Below are positions 24,282 to 34,804 of a DNA stretch of 64,000 bases, piece by piece. This stretch comes from Methylomonas subterranea (GTDB lineage: Bacteria; Pseudomonadota; Gammaproteobacteria; Methylococcales; Methylomonadaceae): NCBI RefSeq assembly GCF_024505185.1, contig NZ_JANIBJ010000017.1:1-64000 (forward strand), in the 5' to 3' direction. The notes beneath the pieces were generated by a model that saw nothing but the letters and a program-made list of their open reading frames with translations, had not been told where the DNA came from and made no database searches. Numbering within the stretch: the stretch's first letter is position 1; each line of letters opens with the position of its first letter. The position numbers and the translations under genes are program-made.

Positions 24282-24594
24282 AGCTTGTGGTAAAAGCCAA
24301 ATTGCAGTTGGCCTAAATGTCCGCCGCCGCGCGGACTGCTTAGAAAACGGAACCGCACACATGTTTATACCCTCACCTAGCCTTTTCCCGGCGGAAAGCA
24401 CGCACTGATTGGCTTTTACGGCACCCTCCAATGCAGCGGCCAAGGCGGATTTTCAATACGCCCGTTTCATGTCAAGAGCTTGCCGATTCGGAAAATATAT
24501 GTGCCGATATCGAGTAAGGACTATCATTGCCACTTCGGCATTACCACTGCCCGACAACACCCAATAAGCTCAATAATATTACAAGGGAACTAGC
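24282..24594. other. Upstream region of the hybrid kinase gene
   Basis: No gene is supported. An inverted pair GTAAAAGCCAA/TTGGCTTTTAC (24290-24300, 24409-24419) is about 110 bp apart. The region presumably carries the promoter of the kinase operon, but I could not pick a convincing -35/-10 pair. AAGGGAA lies 6 nt before the start codon. Confidence 0.4.
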
Positions 24595-27500
24595 ATGCTA
24601 TCGCGATATATGCCGGTAGAGATGAGGCTAAAAAGTTCGGTGGCGGCATGGCTGAAATGGTTATTGGTCGCCGGGCTTTACTTGCTGACGGCAAAACTGG
24701 CGCTGAACTATTTTGCACCGGAAGGCAGGGCCAGCGTGTTTTTCATTGCCAGCGGGTTGGCGCTTGCAGCCATCTTATTGGGTGGTCGGCGTTATGCATG
24801 GGCGATATTGACCGGCGCCTTACTGCTGAATATCCTGCAAGGCAAGCCCCTGGCGGCCGCGGCAATCATTTCGATAGGCAGCACGGCGGGCGCTTGGTTG
24901 GGCGCCCGGTTGTTATGCCGAACGGCCCGCTTCGACCGCTCTCTAAAAACCCTGCGCGATTATTTGCTGCTGATTACGCTCGGCGGCGTGGTCGCCTGTA
25001 GCTTGCCCGCCGTTATAGGCTCGCTGACCTTGCTCGGCATGGGGACCATTACCAAGGACATTTTTTTTAACAGTCTGCTGCATTGGTGGATGGGCGACAC
25101 CTTGGGCGTTATTCTGATGGCGCCCTTGATTCTGGTCTGGTGCAACAGCACAGGCAAGTTGAGTAATCCTAAGCAGTTTGGCGAGGCCGCGCTGATCCTG
25201 GGCATCAATTTTTGGGTCGGTCAGCTGGTTTTCCTGGATTGGTTTCACGATAGCCTGGGGGCTTACGCCAAAAGTTACTGGGTATTCTTGTGCATCTGCT
25301 GGGCGGCGGTACGTCTCGGCAGCCGGGCTACCACTTTGATTTTATTGCTCACCTCCGCGCAAGCCATGTATGGCCTCACGCAACATCGGCTGGGTTTCTT
25401 CGACCACGATCTGGGCGATCGGCATGACATCAACTACTGGTTTTTCATGGTAGCCGTATCGGTGGTCGGCATGGCCCTGGCCAGCTATTTTGCCGAGCGG
25501 CAACATGCTCTGGAAATCCTCGGCGAAAAGGAAGAACTGCTGCGTACTTTTTTGAACGCCATGCCGGATAAAGTCTGGTTGAAAAATCCCGACGGCGTTT
25601 ATTTACTGTGTAATCGCAGCTTCGAGCTTTTATACGGTGCCTCGGAACAGCAAATCGTCGGCAAAACCGATTATGACTTTGTCGGCAGCGAGCAGGCGGA
25701 TTTCTTCCGCGCGCGTGATGTTGCCGCCATGACCGCCGGCAAAGCCCGCATCAATCAGGAATGGTTAACTGATGCCGACGGCAGTCATAAGGCACTCTAT
25801 GAAACCATCAAAACACCGGTCAATACCCACGACGGCAAACTGATTGGCGTTCTGGGCATGGCTCGCGATATCACCCAGCTTCGTGAAACCCAGATTGCAC
25901 TGGAAGAGCGTATCAAAGAGCAAAAATGTTTACATGCGGTGTTTCACGCCACTGAAGATTTGCAAAAGCCTTTGGCGGACGTCATGCAAGCCGTGGTGGA
26001 ATTATTGCCCGCCGGCTGGTTTTATCCGAATATTACAGCGGCATGCATTGACTGGGACGGCCAGTCATTCAGCACGGACAATTTTGTTAGTACCGCGGAC
26101 CTTGATCGGCTAAGCGCGGCGATTGAAATCGACGGCTTGGCACCAGGCCAAATCACCGTCTGTTACTTGGCTCCAAGGCCGATGCAACAGGAAGGGCCGT
26201 TTTTGCGCGAAGAGCGCCAATTGCTTAATACCATCGCCGAGCGATTGGGCAGTTTTTTGCAACGCCGCCGGGCGGAACAAGCCGCCAGAAACCGCGAACG
26301 TATTTTCAGCTCTATTGTGTCGCAAGCCACGGATGCCATCACCCTGATCGACGCGGAAAGCCTTGAATTCATAGAGTTTAACGACGCCGCCTGCCAAAGC
26401 CTGGGTTACAGCCGCGCGGAATTTGCCTGCTTACGCCTTAACGACATTCAGGGCGAATTCGATCTGGCGACCATGAGAAACATGATTAACGACTTCATGC
26501 CGCTCGGCTTCGCGCAGTTCGACACCCTACGCCGGCATAAGAACGGTTCCTTGCGTAACGTGCATGTCAGCATCAAGGTCATTGAGATCGATGGACATCA
26601 ATATTTGTCCTTGATCTGGTCGGACATCACCGAGCGCAAACAGATAGAACAACAGTTTCGCCATCTGTTCGACCACAACCCGGCGCCGATGCTGATTTAT
26701 GAACGCGGCAGTCTGGCCATGGTGGCGGTGAATGATGCATTTACGGCGCTCTATGGTTATAGCCAAGACGAAATCGCTGCGTTAAAGCTGACAGACCTGT
26801 ACCCGGAAGAGCAAAAACAGGCCATCGCCGATTTGGCCGCCGGCTTACACGGTTATGCCTACGTCGGCGAGTGGCGGCATATCCTGAAAAACGGTTGCGT
26901 GATCGACATCATCGTGCGTTCTCACGACATCAACTTTGCCGAGCGCACTTGCAGGGTGGCGGTGATTACCGATATTACCGAGCTTAAACAAGCGGAAGCG
27001 GAATTACGCAAGCTTTGGCTGGCGGTGGAGCAAAGCCCCAACAGCATCGTCATTACCAACCTGGATGCCAACATCGAGTATGTCAACCGACATTTCAGCG
27101 CGGTCACCGGCTACAGCCGAGAGGAAGCCATCGGTCAAAATCCGCGCATTCTGCAATCCGGCCAAACCAGCCAGGCTACTTACGAACAGATGTGGGAGAA
27201 AATCACCCAAGGCGACAGTTGGTCCGGCGAGTTGATCAATCGCCGCAAGGATGGCAGCGAATACATTGAATGGGCCCAGATCACGCCGGTACGTCAACCG
27301 GACGGCACGATCACGCATTATCTGGCCATCAAGGAAGACATCACCGAAAAAAAACAAGTAGAACTGGAGCTGGATTCCTACCGCCACAATCTGGAAAATC
27401 TGGTGGCCGCCCGCACCCGGGAACTGGAACTGGCCCGTCGGCAGGCGGAAGCGGCCACCGTGGCAAAGAGTCAGTTTTTAGCCAATATGAGCCATGAAAT

Positions 27501-29736
27501 TCGCACACCCATGAACGCTATTTTGGGCATGTTGTACCTGGCGCTAAAACACCAGATGCCCGCCGCGCTGCACAATCATCTCAGCAAAGCCCAGAGCGCC
27601 GCGCATTCGCTGTTGGGCATCATTAACGACATACTGGATTTTTCCAAAATCGAAGCCGGCAAACTGGAATTCGAAGCGACGGAATTTGCCCTGGATGGCG
27701 TGCTGGAGCAACTCACCGATGCGATTGGCCTGCAGGCCGAACAAAAAGGCGTGGAGTTTTTGATTCGTTACGACGTCAAGATTCCCTCCATGCTGCAAGG
27801 CGACCCCTTGCGTTTGAAACAGATTTTGTTGAACCTGTGCGGCAATGCCATCAAATTCACCGAACGCGGCGAAGTGGAGCTGGGACTGAGGATGCTGAGC
27901 AACAAGGACGGCATCGTTACCCTGCAAATGTCGGTGCGCGATACCGGCATAGGCATGGATAATGAGCTACAGAATCGCCTGTTCCAGAAATTTACCCAAG
28001 CCGATCAGTCCACTACCCGGCGCTTTGGCGGTACGGGCCTGGGCTTGGCCATCAGTAAACATCTGGTCGAACTGATGGGCGGGCGCATTTGGGTGGAAGA
28101 TACCCAACCCGGTAAGGGCACGACGATTTGTTGCACCTTGCAATTGCGGATTGCCAGACAAGCGGAAATGCATAAAAGCGAGCTATATGCCCAGACAGGA
28201 CCGTTATTGAAAGGCATCCGGGTGTTGGTGGTCGATGACAACGCGGTATCGAGGGAAATTCTGGCCGAAATGCTGCGCTACTTTCAGCTGGAGGTCAGCG
28301 TTGCGGCCGACGGCTTAAGCGCTTTGCAGTTGCTGCAAGCTTCAACCGAACAAGCTTTCGATCTGGTGTTGATGGATTGGCGCATGCCCGGCATGAACGG
28401 CGACGAAGCCACCCGCCGCATTCATGCCGATAGTGCTATCGCGCCCAAACCCAAGGTGATCATGGTAACGGCTTATGGCCGGGAAGAGGTAATGTTGCTG
28501 GCGCAACAAGCCGGCGTGGACGGTTTTTTGATTAAACCGGTTTCGCCATCGTCGCTGTTGGATTCAATATTGACGGTATTGGAGCGTGGCAGTATTAGCG
28601 GCAGACAGGACAAAACCCTGGCCATTGCTCATTCGATTGCGCCGCCTGACTTTGCCGGCGTACGGGTACTGTTGGTGGAAGATAACGCCATAAATCGCGA
28701 ATTTGCCACCGAATTACTGCTGAGCATGCATCTCGATGTGGACGAAGCCATCAATGGCGAAGAGGCTTTGAGCATGGTGCAACAGCAAGACTATGATGCG
28801 GTGTTGATGGATATTCAAATGCCGGTAATGGATGGCCTGGAAGCGACCAGACAAATTCGCGCACTGGCCAAAAACGCCGGTAACGAGCGCTTTGCCACTC
28901 TGCCGATTATCGCCATGACAGCGTTGGCCATGACCCGTGATGCCGAGGAAAGTCTGGCGGCCGGCATGAACGATCACGTCACCAAACCCGTCGAGCCAAC
29001 TAGGCTGTTCGCCTGCCTGTCAAAATGGCTACCGCCGGCCGGCGCGGAGGCGCGGCAAAATAGTCTTACCACAATTCAGGCGCCGGCAGGCCGGAATGCC
29101 TACTCCGCCGAATTGCTCGGTCTGAGCAGCTTACAAGCGCTGCAAGGCATCAAGCGTATCGGCGGCAAGGAGGAGTCATATCGAAAACAACTCAAACGCT
29201 TTCGGGAACATTATTCCAATACCGTGACAGAGCTGCAACGGCTGCTGCGGGAAAACAAACTGACCGAAGCGGAGGCCTATTGCCATTCGCTGAAAGGGGT
29301 AACCGGCAACATTGGCGCTCACCTGCTCTATCAATGTATCAGCGGCATCGACAACCAGCTGAAACAACAGCAAACTCCCAGCACCGAACAATTAAATCAG
29401 TTGAACGTCTTGTTGCAACAAGTCATGCTCGACATCGACAGCCTCGCGGCGGCGCCCACCAGTGTAGCCGCCGCAACGGTGCCGCTATCCAAAGACGCTG
29501 TAATCGCTAAGGTTGCCCTGCTGCTGGAGGTGTTGGAAACCGACCTGGGCGCGGCGGAAACCATCATCAGCCAACTGCGCGCGGGCTTGGCCGGCAGCGC
29601 ACTGGCGAATGACGTCAATGAGATCGCCGATCAGATGGAAGTATTTAATATCGATCAAGCCATGAGCTTGCTTTCTGAATTGCAACAACGTCTACTCGCC
29701 GACGTAAATTCAATCAACCACCACGAACATGACTGA
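24595..29736 (+). CDS. Hybrid histidine kinase: MASE1, PAS, GAF-like, kinase, two receivers, HPt
   Basis: A 1713-residue sensor kinase. An N-terminal MASE1-type membrane domain (about 15-305) is followed by PAS (about 312-420), a GAF-like segment (about 440-560) and three PAS domains (about 565-685, 687-800, 806-920; the last, with [19 protein letters not shown], is NifL-like). The dimerisation domain has phospho-His967 ([11 protein letters not shown]) and the ATPase has [10 protein letters not shown] and [11 protein letters not shown]. Receiver 1 has Asp1261 ([11 protein letters not shown]), receiver 2 Asp1406 ([11 protein letters not shown]), and the HPt has His1564 ([12 protein letters not shown]). 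All phosphorelay residues are intact. It overlaps the next gene by 8 bp, so the phosphate may pass to that gene's receivers. Confidence 0.93.
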   Translation: MLSRYMPVEMRLKSSVAAWLKWLLVAGLYLLTAKLALNYFAPEGRASVFFIASGLALAAILLGGRRYAWAILTGALLLNILQGKPLAAAAIISIGSTAGAWLGARLLCRTARFDRSLKTLRDYLLLITLGGVVACSLPAVIGSLTLLGMGTITKDIFFNSLLHWWMGDTLGVILMAPLILVWCNSTGKLSNPKQFGEAALILGINFWVGQLVFLDWFHDSLGAYAKSYWVFLCICWAAVRLGSRATTLILLLTSAQAMYGLTQHRLGFFDHDLGDRHDINYWFFMVAVSVVGMALASYFAERQHALEILGEKEELLRTFLNAMPDKVWLKNPDGVYLLCNRSFELLYGASEQQIVGKTDYDFVGSEQADFFRARDVAAMTAGKARINQEWLTDADGSHKALYETIKTPVNTHDGKLIGVLGMARDITQLRETQIALEERIKEQKCLHAVFHATEDLQKPLADVMQAVVELLPAGWFYPNITAACIDWDGQSFSTDNFVSTADLDRLSAAIEIDGLAPGQITVCYLAPRPMQQEGPFLREERQLLNTIAERLGSFLQRRRAEQAARNRERIFSSIVSQATDAITLIDAESLEFIEFNDAACQSLGYSRAEFACLRLNDIQGEFDLATMRNMINDFMPLGFAQFDTLRRHKNGSLRNVHVSIKVIEIDGHQYLSLIWSDITERKQIEQQFRHLFDHNPAPMLIYERGSLAMVAVNDAFTALYGYSQDEIAALKLTDLYPEEQKQAIADLAAGLHGYAYVGEWRHILKNGCVIDIIVRSHDINFAERTCRVAVITDITELKQAEAELRKLWLAVEQSPNSIVITNLDANIEYVNRHFSAVTGYSREEAIGQNPRILQSGQTSQATYEQMWEKITQGDSWSGELINRRKDGSEYIEWAQITPVRQPDGTITHYLAIKEDITEKKQVELELDSYRHNLENLVAARTRELELARRQAEAATVAKSQFLANMSHEIRTPMNAILGMLYLALKHQMPAALHNHLSKAQSAAHSLLGIINDILDFSKIEAGKLEFEATEFALDGVLEQLTDAIGLQAEQKGVEFLIRYDVKIPSMLQGDPLRLKQILLNLCGNAIKFTERGEVELGLRMLSNKDGIVTLQMSVRDTGIGMDNELQNRLFQKFTQADQSTTRRFGGTGLGLAISKHLVELMGGRIWVEDTQPGKGTTICCTLQLRIARQAEMHKSELYAQTGPLLKGIRVLVVDDNAVSREILAEMLRYFQLEVSVAADGLSALQLLQASTEQAFDLVLMDWRMPGMNGDEATRRIHADSAIAPKPKVIMVTAYGREEVMLLAQQAGVDGFLIKPVSPSSLLDSILTVLERGSISGRQDKTLAIAHSIAPPDFAGVRVLLVEDNAINREFATELLLSMHLDVDEAINGEEALSMVQQQDYDAVLMDIQMPVMDGLEATRQIRALAKNAGNERFATLPIIAMTALAMTRDAEESLAAGMNDHVTKPVEPTRLFACLSKWLPPAGAEARQNSLTTIQAPAGRNAYSAELLGLSSLQALQGIKRIGGKEESYRKQLKRFREHYSNTVTELQRLLRENKLTEAEAYCHSLKGVTGNIGAHLLYQCISGIDNQLKQQQTPSTEQLNQLNVLLQQVMLDIDSLAAAPTSVAAATVPLSKDAVIAKVALLLEVLETDLGAAETIISQLRAGLAGSALANDVNEIADQMEVFNIDQAMSLLSELQQRLLADVNSINHHEHD

Positions 29737-32700
29737 AGCCAATCACGCAAAATCCCGCATCCTGATAGTCGATGACGTCAATGAGAACCTGCATGCTTTA
29801 TTGAGCATACTGCGCGACGAATACGCCGTGATGGCGGCGACCAACGGCGCCAAGGCTTTGGAACTGGCTACCCGAACACCCTCGCCGGATTTGGTGTTGC
29901 TGGATATAAAAATGCCGGACATGGATGGCTATGAAGTACTTCATCGGCTGAAGACCAATCCGGCAACGGCCGATATTCCGGTGATTTTTGTCACCGCCTT
30001 GTCGGAAACAGCGGACGAAGCCGCCGGCATCAAACTGGGCGCCGCCGATTACATCACCAAGCCAATCAATCCGGATCTGCTGAAACAACGCATACTGACT
30101 CAGCTCGAGTTGCGCCGTTATCGCCGCAAACCCTTGCTGTCGCTGCGAGATCGGGTATCGATCCGCGACGAACGTCCGGCCTTGCTGCTGGTGGATGATG
30201 TGCCGGAAAACATCCACGAACTGGCCGAAGCCTTGAAGGATGAATATCGCATCATGGTCACCAGCAAGGGCCGCAGAGCTATCGACATGGCGCTGGGCCC
30301 CACCCCGCCGGATCTGATATTGCTGGATATTCTGATGCCCGATCTGGATGGTTATGAGGTCTGCCGGCGCATCAAGGCCCACTCCCAGGGCAGTCGCATC
30401 CCGGTGATGTTTGTCAGCGTGGTCGACGGCGCGGTGGACAAGGTGCGCGGCTTCTCGATAGGCGCGGCCGATTACATCACCAAACCCTTCGACATCGATG
30501 AAGTACGGGCGCGGGTACGCACCCATCTGGAACTCAGCCGGTTGAACCAACATTTTGAACAACTGCTAGAACTGCACAATGCCGAGCTAAAGCATTTAAA
30601 CGACATCGTCAGCCACTCCCCCGTGGTTGCCATCACATGGCGGAATGTCGACGACTGGCCGGTGAGCTTTGTGAGTTCGAATATTTCGAATTGGGGCTAT
30701 CGCCCGGAAGATTTGCGTTCGGGCAACATCAAGTTTCTGAATCTGCTTGCGCCGGAAGATAGACTGGCGGTCGAAGCCGAAATTCGGCAACACCTTGCGC
30801 GGGGCCCTGATGAATATTATCAGCAATACCGTTTCTGGCACGGCGACGGACATTGGATTTGGATAGAGGAATTTTCCAGATTGGACAGGAATGAACAAGG
30901 TGAAGTCACTGCCATCGACGGCTTGCTCAACGATGTCACCGGCCGCGTGACCGCCGAACAAGCCTTGCGTGATAGAGAACAACAACTGCGTATCATGGGC
31001 GACAACCTGCCGGATGGTTATGTCTATCGCTACAAATTCCATCCCAACGGTCAGGCCGGCTTGGAGTACATCAGTGCCGGCGTGGAGCAATTACATGGCT
31101 TAAAGCCAATAGACGTGCTGAATGACGCCAGTCTATTATTTGCCCAAATGGAGCCCAATTCGCGCCGGGAATATCTCGAGGCGGAAGCCGCCTGTATGCG
31201 GGAGTTAAAAGATTACAAGGGTACGGTACTGTTTAACCTGCCCGACGGCGGCCAGCGCTGGATATCGTTCCAGTCCAGCCCGCAAACGCAGGCCGATGGC
31301 AGTGTGTTTTGGGACGGCATTGCGGTTGATGTTACGCAACGCATCATCAATGAACAAAGATTGAATGAACTGGCTAGACGCGCGCAAGCCTTGCTGGAAT
31401 TACCCAAGGCCGCCGAAGAAATGACCGAAGAAGCTTTTATGCAATTCGGACTGGAATTTGCGGAAAACTTGACCGGCAGCCGGATTGCCTTCGTACATTT
31501 CGTCAATGACGATGAGGAAACCATTGAACTGGTGACATGGTCCCGCAACACCCTGAAGCATTATTGCCACGCCACCCACCAGAAACATTATCCGGTCAGC
31601 CAAGCCGGTATCTGGGCCGAAGCCCTGAGAAAACACCGGCCGGTTATCTTTAACGATTATGCCAACGCGCCCGATAAGCGCGGTTTGCCCGAAGGCCATT
31701 CCGAGTTGATCCGGCTGATTTCGGTACCGGTCATCGAGAATGGCAAAGTCGTCATGCTGACAGGGGTAGGCAATAAAGCAAGCGACTACAGCGAGCACGA
31801 CATAGAAACCGTACAACTGATTTCGAACGATGTCTGGCGTATTGTGCAGCGGCAACGTAACGCCCGAAAAATTGCCCGTTTTAACCGGGTGCTGGACCGC
31901 TCGACCAATGAAATCTACATTTTTGACAGCGAGACCCTGCGCTTCATTGATGTCAATCTGGGGGCGCGCAATAATCTGGGCTACTCCATGCGGGAATTGG
32001 AGCAGATGACACCGCTGGACCTAAAACCCGACATTAATCCAGAGGATCTGGAAAAACTGCTTGCCCCCCTGCGTCAGGGCAGCAAACATCGTTGCGAATT
32101 CACTACCGTGCATCGCCGCAAAAACGGCAGCCTATACCCGGTCGAGGTGCATATCGAAATCACCGACGATCGGCCGCCCTTGTTTGTAGCCATCATCAAT
32201 GATCTGACCGAAGCCAGACAGATGCAGGAGCGCATTACCCAACTATCCCGATATGACGCCGTCACCGGCCTGCCCAATCAGTTTTTCTTTGAAGACCTGT
32301 TATCCCTGGCGATTGCCGAAGCCGAACGCAATAACTATCAAATAGCGGTGATGTGCCTGGATATCGCAAACTTTCATCGCGTCGACGACAGCTACGGATT
32401 CAAAATCGGCGATCAGGTGCTGAAAGTGATCGCCAATCGTCTGGTTAAGACCGCCGGTAGCGAAGGTATCGTCACCCGCATGGCCAAGGACAATTTCAAC
32501 ATTGTTCATCCGCGCATCAACGATATGTTGGAGGCCAAGCAACTTGCCGAAAACATACAGGCCGCCATTTTGGAGCCCATTGTGCTGAATGATTTCGAAA
32601 TCCACCTCGAAGCGAATGTCGGCATCGGTTTTTATCCGGCGGACGGTGTATTTGCCCACGAGCTGGTGCAACACGCGGGCATCGCCTTGAATCAAGCCAA

Positions 32701-33970
32701 GGCCGACAAGCTCTCGAACGTGCGTTTCTTTGAAAGGGAAATGAATGAGTTGTTGCTGTCCGAAATTGCCTTGACCAACGATATGCGACGCGCGATTGAC
32801 CGGAATGAATTCGAGCTGTATTACCAACCGCAAGTCGACCTCGGCAGTGGGTCGGTGATCGGCCTGGAAGCCTTGGTACGCTGGAATCATCCGGTACTAG
32901 GTTTATTGCCGCCCGGAAAATTTATAGCCCTGGCGGAGGAGTCCGGACTGATAGTACCGCTGGGAAATTGGATTTTACAGCGAGCCATATTGCAAGCCAA
33001 GGAATGGGTCAATGCTGGCATCACCAACACCTCCCTAACGATAGCCGTCAACGTCTCGGCCATGCAGATGCAAGCCAGTACCCTGGTGGATTTGACTGAA
33101 AACTTATTGAAAGAAACCGCCCTGCCCGCCGATTGTATCGAGTTGGAGCTTACCGAAAGCCTGCTGATGACCAATATCAGCGAAACACAGGCGCTGTTAA
33201 AACGCCTGAAGGATATGGGCGTGCAATTATCGATCGATGATTTCGGCACCGGCTACTCATCGCTCTCTTACCTCAAACAGTTTTCCGTGGACAAACTCAA
33301 GATCGATAAAAGCTTTATCGATGGCGTTACCAGCAATCCCAACGATGCGGTCATCGTACAAGCCACTATCGCCATGGCGCATAGTATCGGCTTGAAGGTA
33401 ATTGCCGAAGGCGTTGAAACCGAAGCCCAGGCCAACTATCTGCGTTCCCTGCGCTGCGACCAGCTGCAGGGTTATTATTTCAGCCACCCCCTTCCAGCCG
33501 GTGGTATTCGGCAGCTATTGCAATCGGCTGGCAAACTGAGTCTGCCGGTCGCCGAACGCAAACCCAGTGTACTTTTGGTGGATGACGAACCGAATATTTT
33601 ATCGGCCCTGAAACGGGTTTTGCGACGGGATGGCTATGAAATTTTCACGGCTCAAAGTGGCGAGGAAGCCCTGGAGATTTTAGCCAATCAGCCCGTGATG
33701 GTGATTCTGTCCGATCAGCGCATGCCCAATATGACCGGAACGGAATTTTTATCCCGCGTCAAAATCCTGCATCCTCGCACCGTGCGCATAATCCTGTCCG
33801 GCTATGCCGATCTCAACTCGATTACCGAAGCGATCAATAAAGGCGAGATATATAAGTTCCGTACCAAACCCTGGGATGATGATGAATTACGTAATGACGT
33901 GCGCGAGGCTTTTTTGCATTACGAATCACTCGAGCGCAGGCAAACAGGTACTTCGTATATTCAGTCTTGA
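29729..33970 (+). CDS. Response regulator with PAS, GAF, degenerate GGDEF and EAL domains
   Basis: A 1413-residue protein: receiver 1 (Asp59), receiver 2 (Asp200), PAS (about 290-405 and 418-540), GAF (about 551-712), PAS (about 713-835), GGDEF-like (about 843-1000), EAL (about 1014-1260) and a third receiver (Asp1329, [11 protein letters not shown]) at the C-terminus. The GGDEF active site reads MAKDNF, so c-di-GMP synthesis is not expected. The EAL domain keeps [29 protein letters not shown] and AEGVET, so it is likely an active c-di-GMP phosphodiesterase. Translation appears coupled to the upstream hybrid kinase (8-bp overlap), its probable phosphodonor. Confidence 0.92.
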   Translation: MTEANHAKSRILIVDDVNENLHALLSILRDEYAVMAATNGAKALELATRTPSPDLVLLDIKMPDMDGYEVLHRLKTNPATADIPVIFVTALSETADEAAGIKLGAADYITKPINPDLLKQRILTQLELRRYRRKPLLSLRDRVSIRDERPALLLVDDVPENIHELAEALKDEYRIMVTSKGRRAIDMALGPTPPDLILLDILMPDLDGYEVCRRIKAHSQGSRIPVMFVSVVDGAVDKVRGFSIGAADYITKPFDIDEVRARVRTHLELSRLNQHFEQLLELHNAELKHLNDIVSHSPVVAITWRNVDDWPVSFVSSNISNWGYRPEDLRSGNIKFLNLLAPEDRLAVEAEIRQHLARGPDEYYQQYRFWHGDGHWIWIEEFSRLDRNEQGEVTAIDGLLNDVTGRVTAEQALRDREQQLRIMGDNLPDGYVYRYKFHPNGQAGLEYISAGVEQLHGLKPIDVLNDASLLFAQMEPNSRREYLEAEAACMRELKDYKGTVLFNLPDGGQRWISFQSSPQTQADGSVFWDGIAVDVTQRIINEQRLNELARRAQALLELPKAAEEMTEEAFMQFGLEFAENLTGSRIAFVHFVNDDEETIELVTWSRNTLKHYCHATHQKHYPVSQAGIWAEALRKHRPVIFNDYANAPDKRGLPEGHSELIRLISVPVIENGKVVMLTGVGNKASDYSEHDIETVQLISNDVWRIVQRQRNARKIARFNRVLDRSTNEIYIFDSETLRFIDVNLGARNNLGYSMRELEQMTPLDLKPDINPEDLEKLLAPLRQGSKHRCEFTTVHRRKNGSLYPVEVHIEITDDRPPLFVAIINDLTEARQMQERITQLSRYDAVTGLPNQFFFEDLLSLAIAEAERNNYQIAVMCLDIANFHRVDDSYGFKIGDQVLKVIANRLVKTAGSEGIVTRMAKDNFNIVHPRINDMLEAKQLAENIQAAILEPIVLNDFEIHLEANVGIGFYPADGVFAHELVQHAGIALNQAKADKLSNVRFFEREMNELLLSEIALTNDMRRAIDRNEFELYYQPQVDLGSGSVIGLEALVRWNHPVLGLLPPGKFIALAEESGLIVPLGNWILQRAILQAKEWVNAGITNTSLTIAVNVSAMQMQASTLVDLTENLLKETALPADCIELELTESLLMTNISETQALLKRLKDMGVQLSIDDFGTGYSSLSYLKQFSVDKLKIDKSFIDGVTSNPNDAVIVQATIAMAHSIGLKVIAEGVETEAQANYLRSLRCDQLQGYYFSHPLPAGGIRQLLQSAGKLSLPVAERKPSVLLVDDEPNILSALKRVLRRDGYEIFTAQSGEEALEILANQPVMVILSDQRMPNMTGTEFLSRVKILHPRTVRIILSGYADLNSITEAINKGEIYKFRTKPWDDDELRNDVREAFLHYESLERRQTGTSYIQS

Positions 33971-33974
33971 AGCC

Positions 33975-34140
33975 TAACGGTCATGAAACTGGTGCATCGC
34001 TCCGGTAAATGAAAGGCAGTCTCGTAGGATCTACGCATAGTCGCGATGGTGACCTTGCGAATCGCGACTATGCGTCGCTCCTACCATGACTTTCAGAGTA
34101 ACGATCATGAAGCCGGTGCATCGCCCCGGCTCATGAAAGC
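33975..34140. repeat. REPIN-like palindrome with flanking modules
   Basis: A long hairpin: 15-bp perfect stem ACGCATAGTCGCGAT/ATCGCGACTATGCGT (34033-34047, 34061-34075) extended by GTAGGA/TCCTAC (34024-34029, 34079-34084) around a 3-nt internal loop, with a 13-nt apical loop. It looks like two REP sequences head to head. On either side are reverse-oriented copies of the CATCGCCCCGGC module (33978-34018 and 34086-34139). It begins a few bases after the EAL gene stop and could also act as a terminator or mRNA stabiliser. Confidence 0.75.
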
Positions 34141-34152
34141 AGTCTTCCAAGG

Positions 34153-34246
34153 CGCGGTTGCTTGTTGGACAGGCGTTGGCGGCAAGGATGCCGCCGTCGA
34201 GCCTACACGGACGTATTCACGGCGTCCTGTCCGGCAAGCAATCGCA
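34153..34246. repeat. Palindromic module B, copy 2
   Basis: Outer stem 34153-34173 pairs with 34226-34246 over about 20 positions including two G-T pairs. The inner hairpin GGCGGCA/TGCCGCC with loop AGGA lies at 34178-34195. Against copy 1, an A-T pair in the inner stem is replaced by G-C. Confidence 0.7.
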
Positions 34247-34304
34247 CCCAACCTAATATTTTACTTTCAGAGTAATCGAAAACTACAACAGCGCGGCTTT
34301 TCGG

Positions 34305-34334
34305 TTGTCCGCCCACAATTTCCTAAACTATAAT
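34305..34334 (+). promoter_or_regulatory. Candidate sigma-70 promoter
   Basis: TTGTCC (34305-34310), 18-nt spacer, TATAAT (34329-34334). The -10 is perfect and the -35 keeps TTG. It would give a leader of roughly 460 nt before the sensor gene at 34805. Confidence 0.4.
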
Positions 34335-34804
34335 GCCCGGCGAAACATCGGTTGCCGGCGAGGAAACAGAAAACAAGCCTTATAACGGCAAGAGCGCGGC
34401 GGGGCTTTTCCGCCCGGTCCGTTGCCTACAACCATTCCGACGCAGCGGGATAGCGGGGGGCCGGTTGGTACAAACTCAAGGCGCGAGTCAGACCACCAGC
34501 TCAGCCTTCCTTCGTTCACTTGCAATACTCTTTTGCCCGAAAGCCGCCCCCATGAACCATGTATTTTGCTGAAGCGCGCCTATCTCTACCGGCGCAAAAT
34601 TCAAATCGCGCATATCGCCGAGGCTCTTATGCGCGCCCGCTTGGCGCGCCGCATGCGTAAGCCAAGCCGGTGCTTTAAAGCGAATTTGCCGCCCGCGCCG
34701 GACCAGGCGGCTGTTTGCGTACACGCGCCAAATCCCCGGCTGCGGGAATCGCTTGGAAAAATGCGCATGACTTTTCGATCGTCTGAAACATTGGTCTTGC
34801 ACGA
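34335..34804. other. Long leader region without a recognised gene
   Basis: Several short open frames exist on both strands, but none shows a domain or a convincing start. I looked for a c-di-GMP (GEMM) riboswitch because of the downstream GGDEF/EAL gene and did not find its conserved core. The region may be an untranslated leader or decayed sequence. Confidence 0.4.

Noticed and set aside
34335-34804. A c-di-GMP riboswitch in the long leader of the sensor gene
   Set aside because: I looked for the conserved GEMM core and its tetraloop-receptor arrangement and did not find them.
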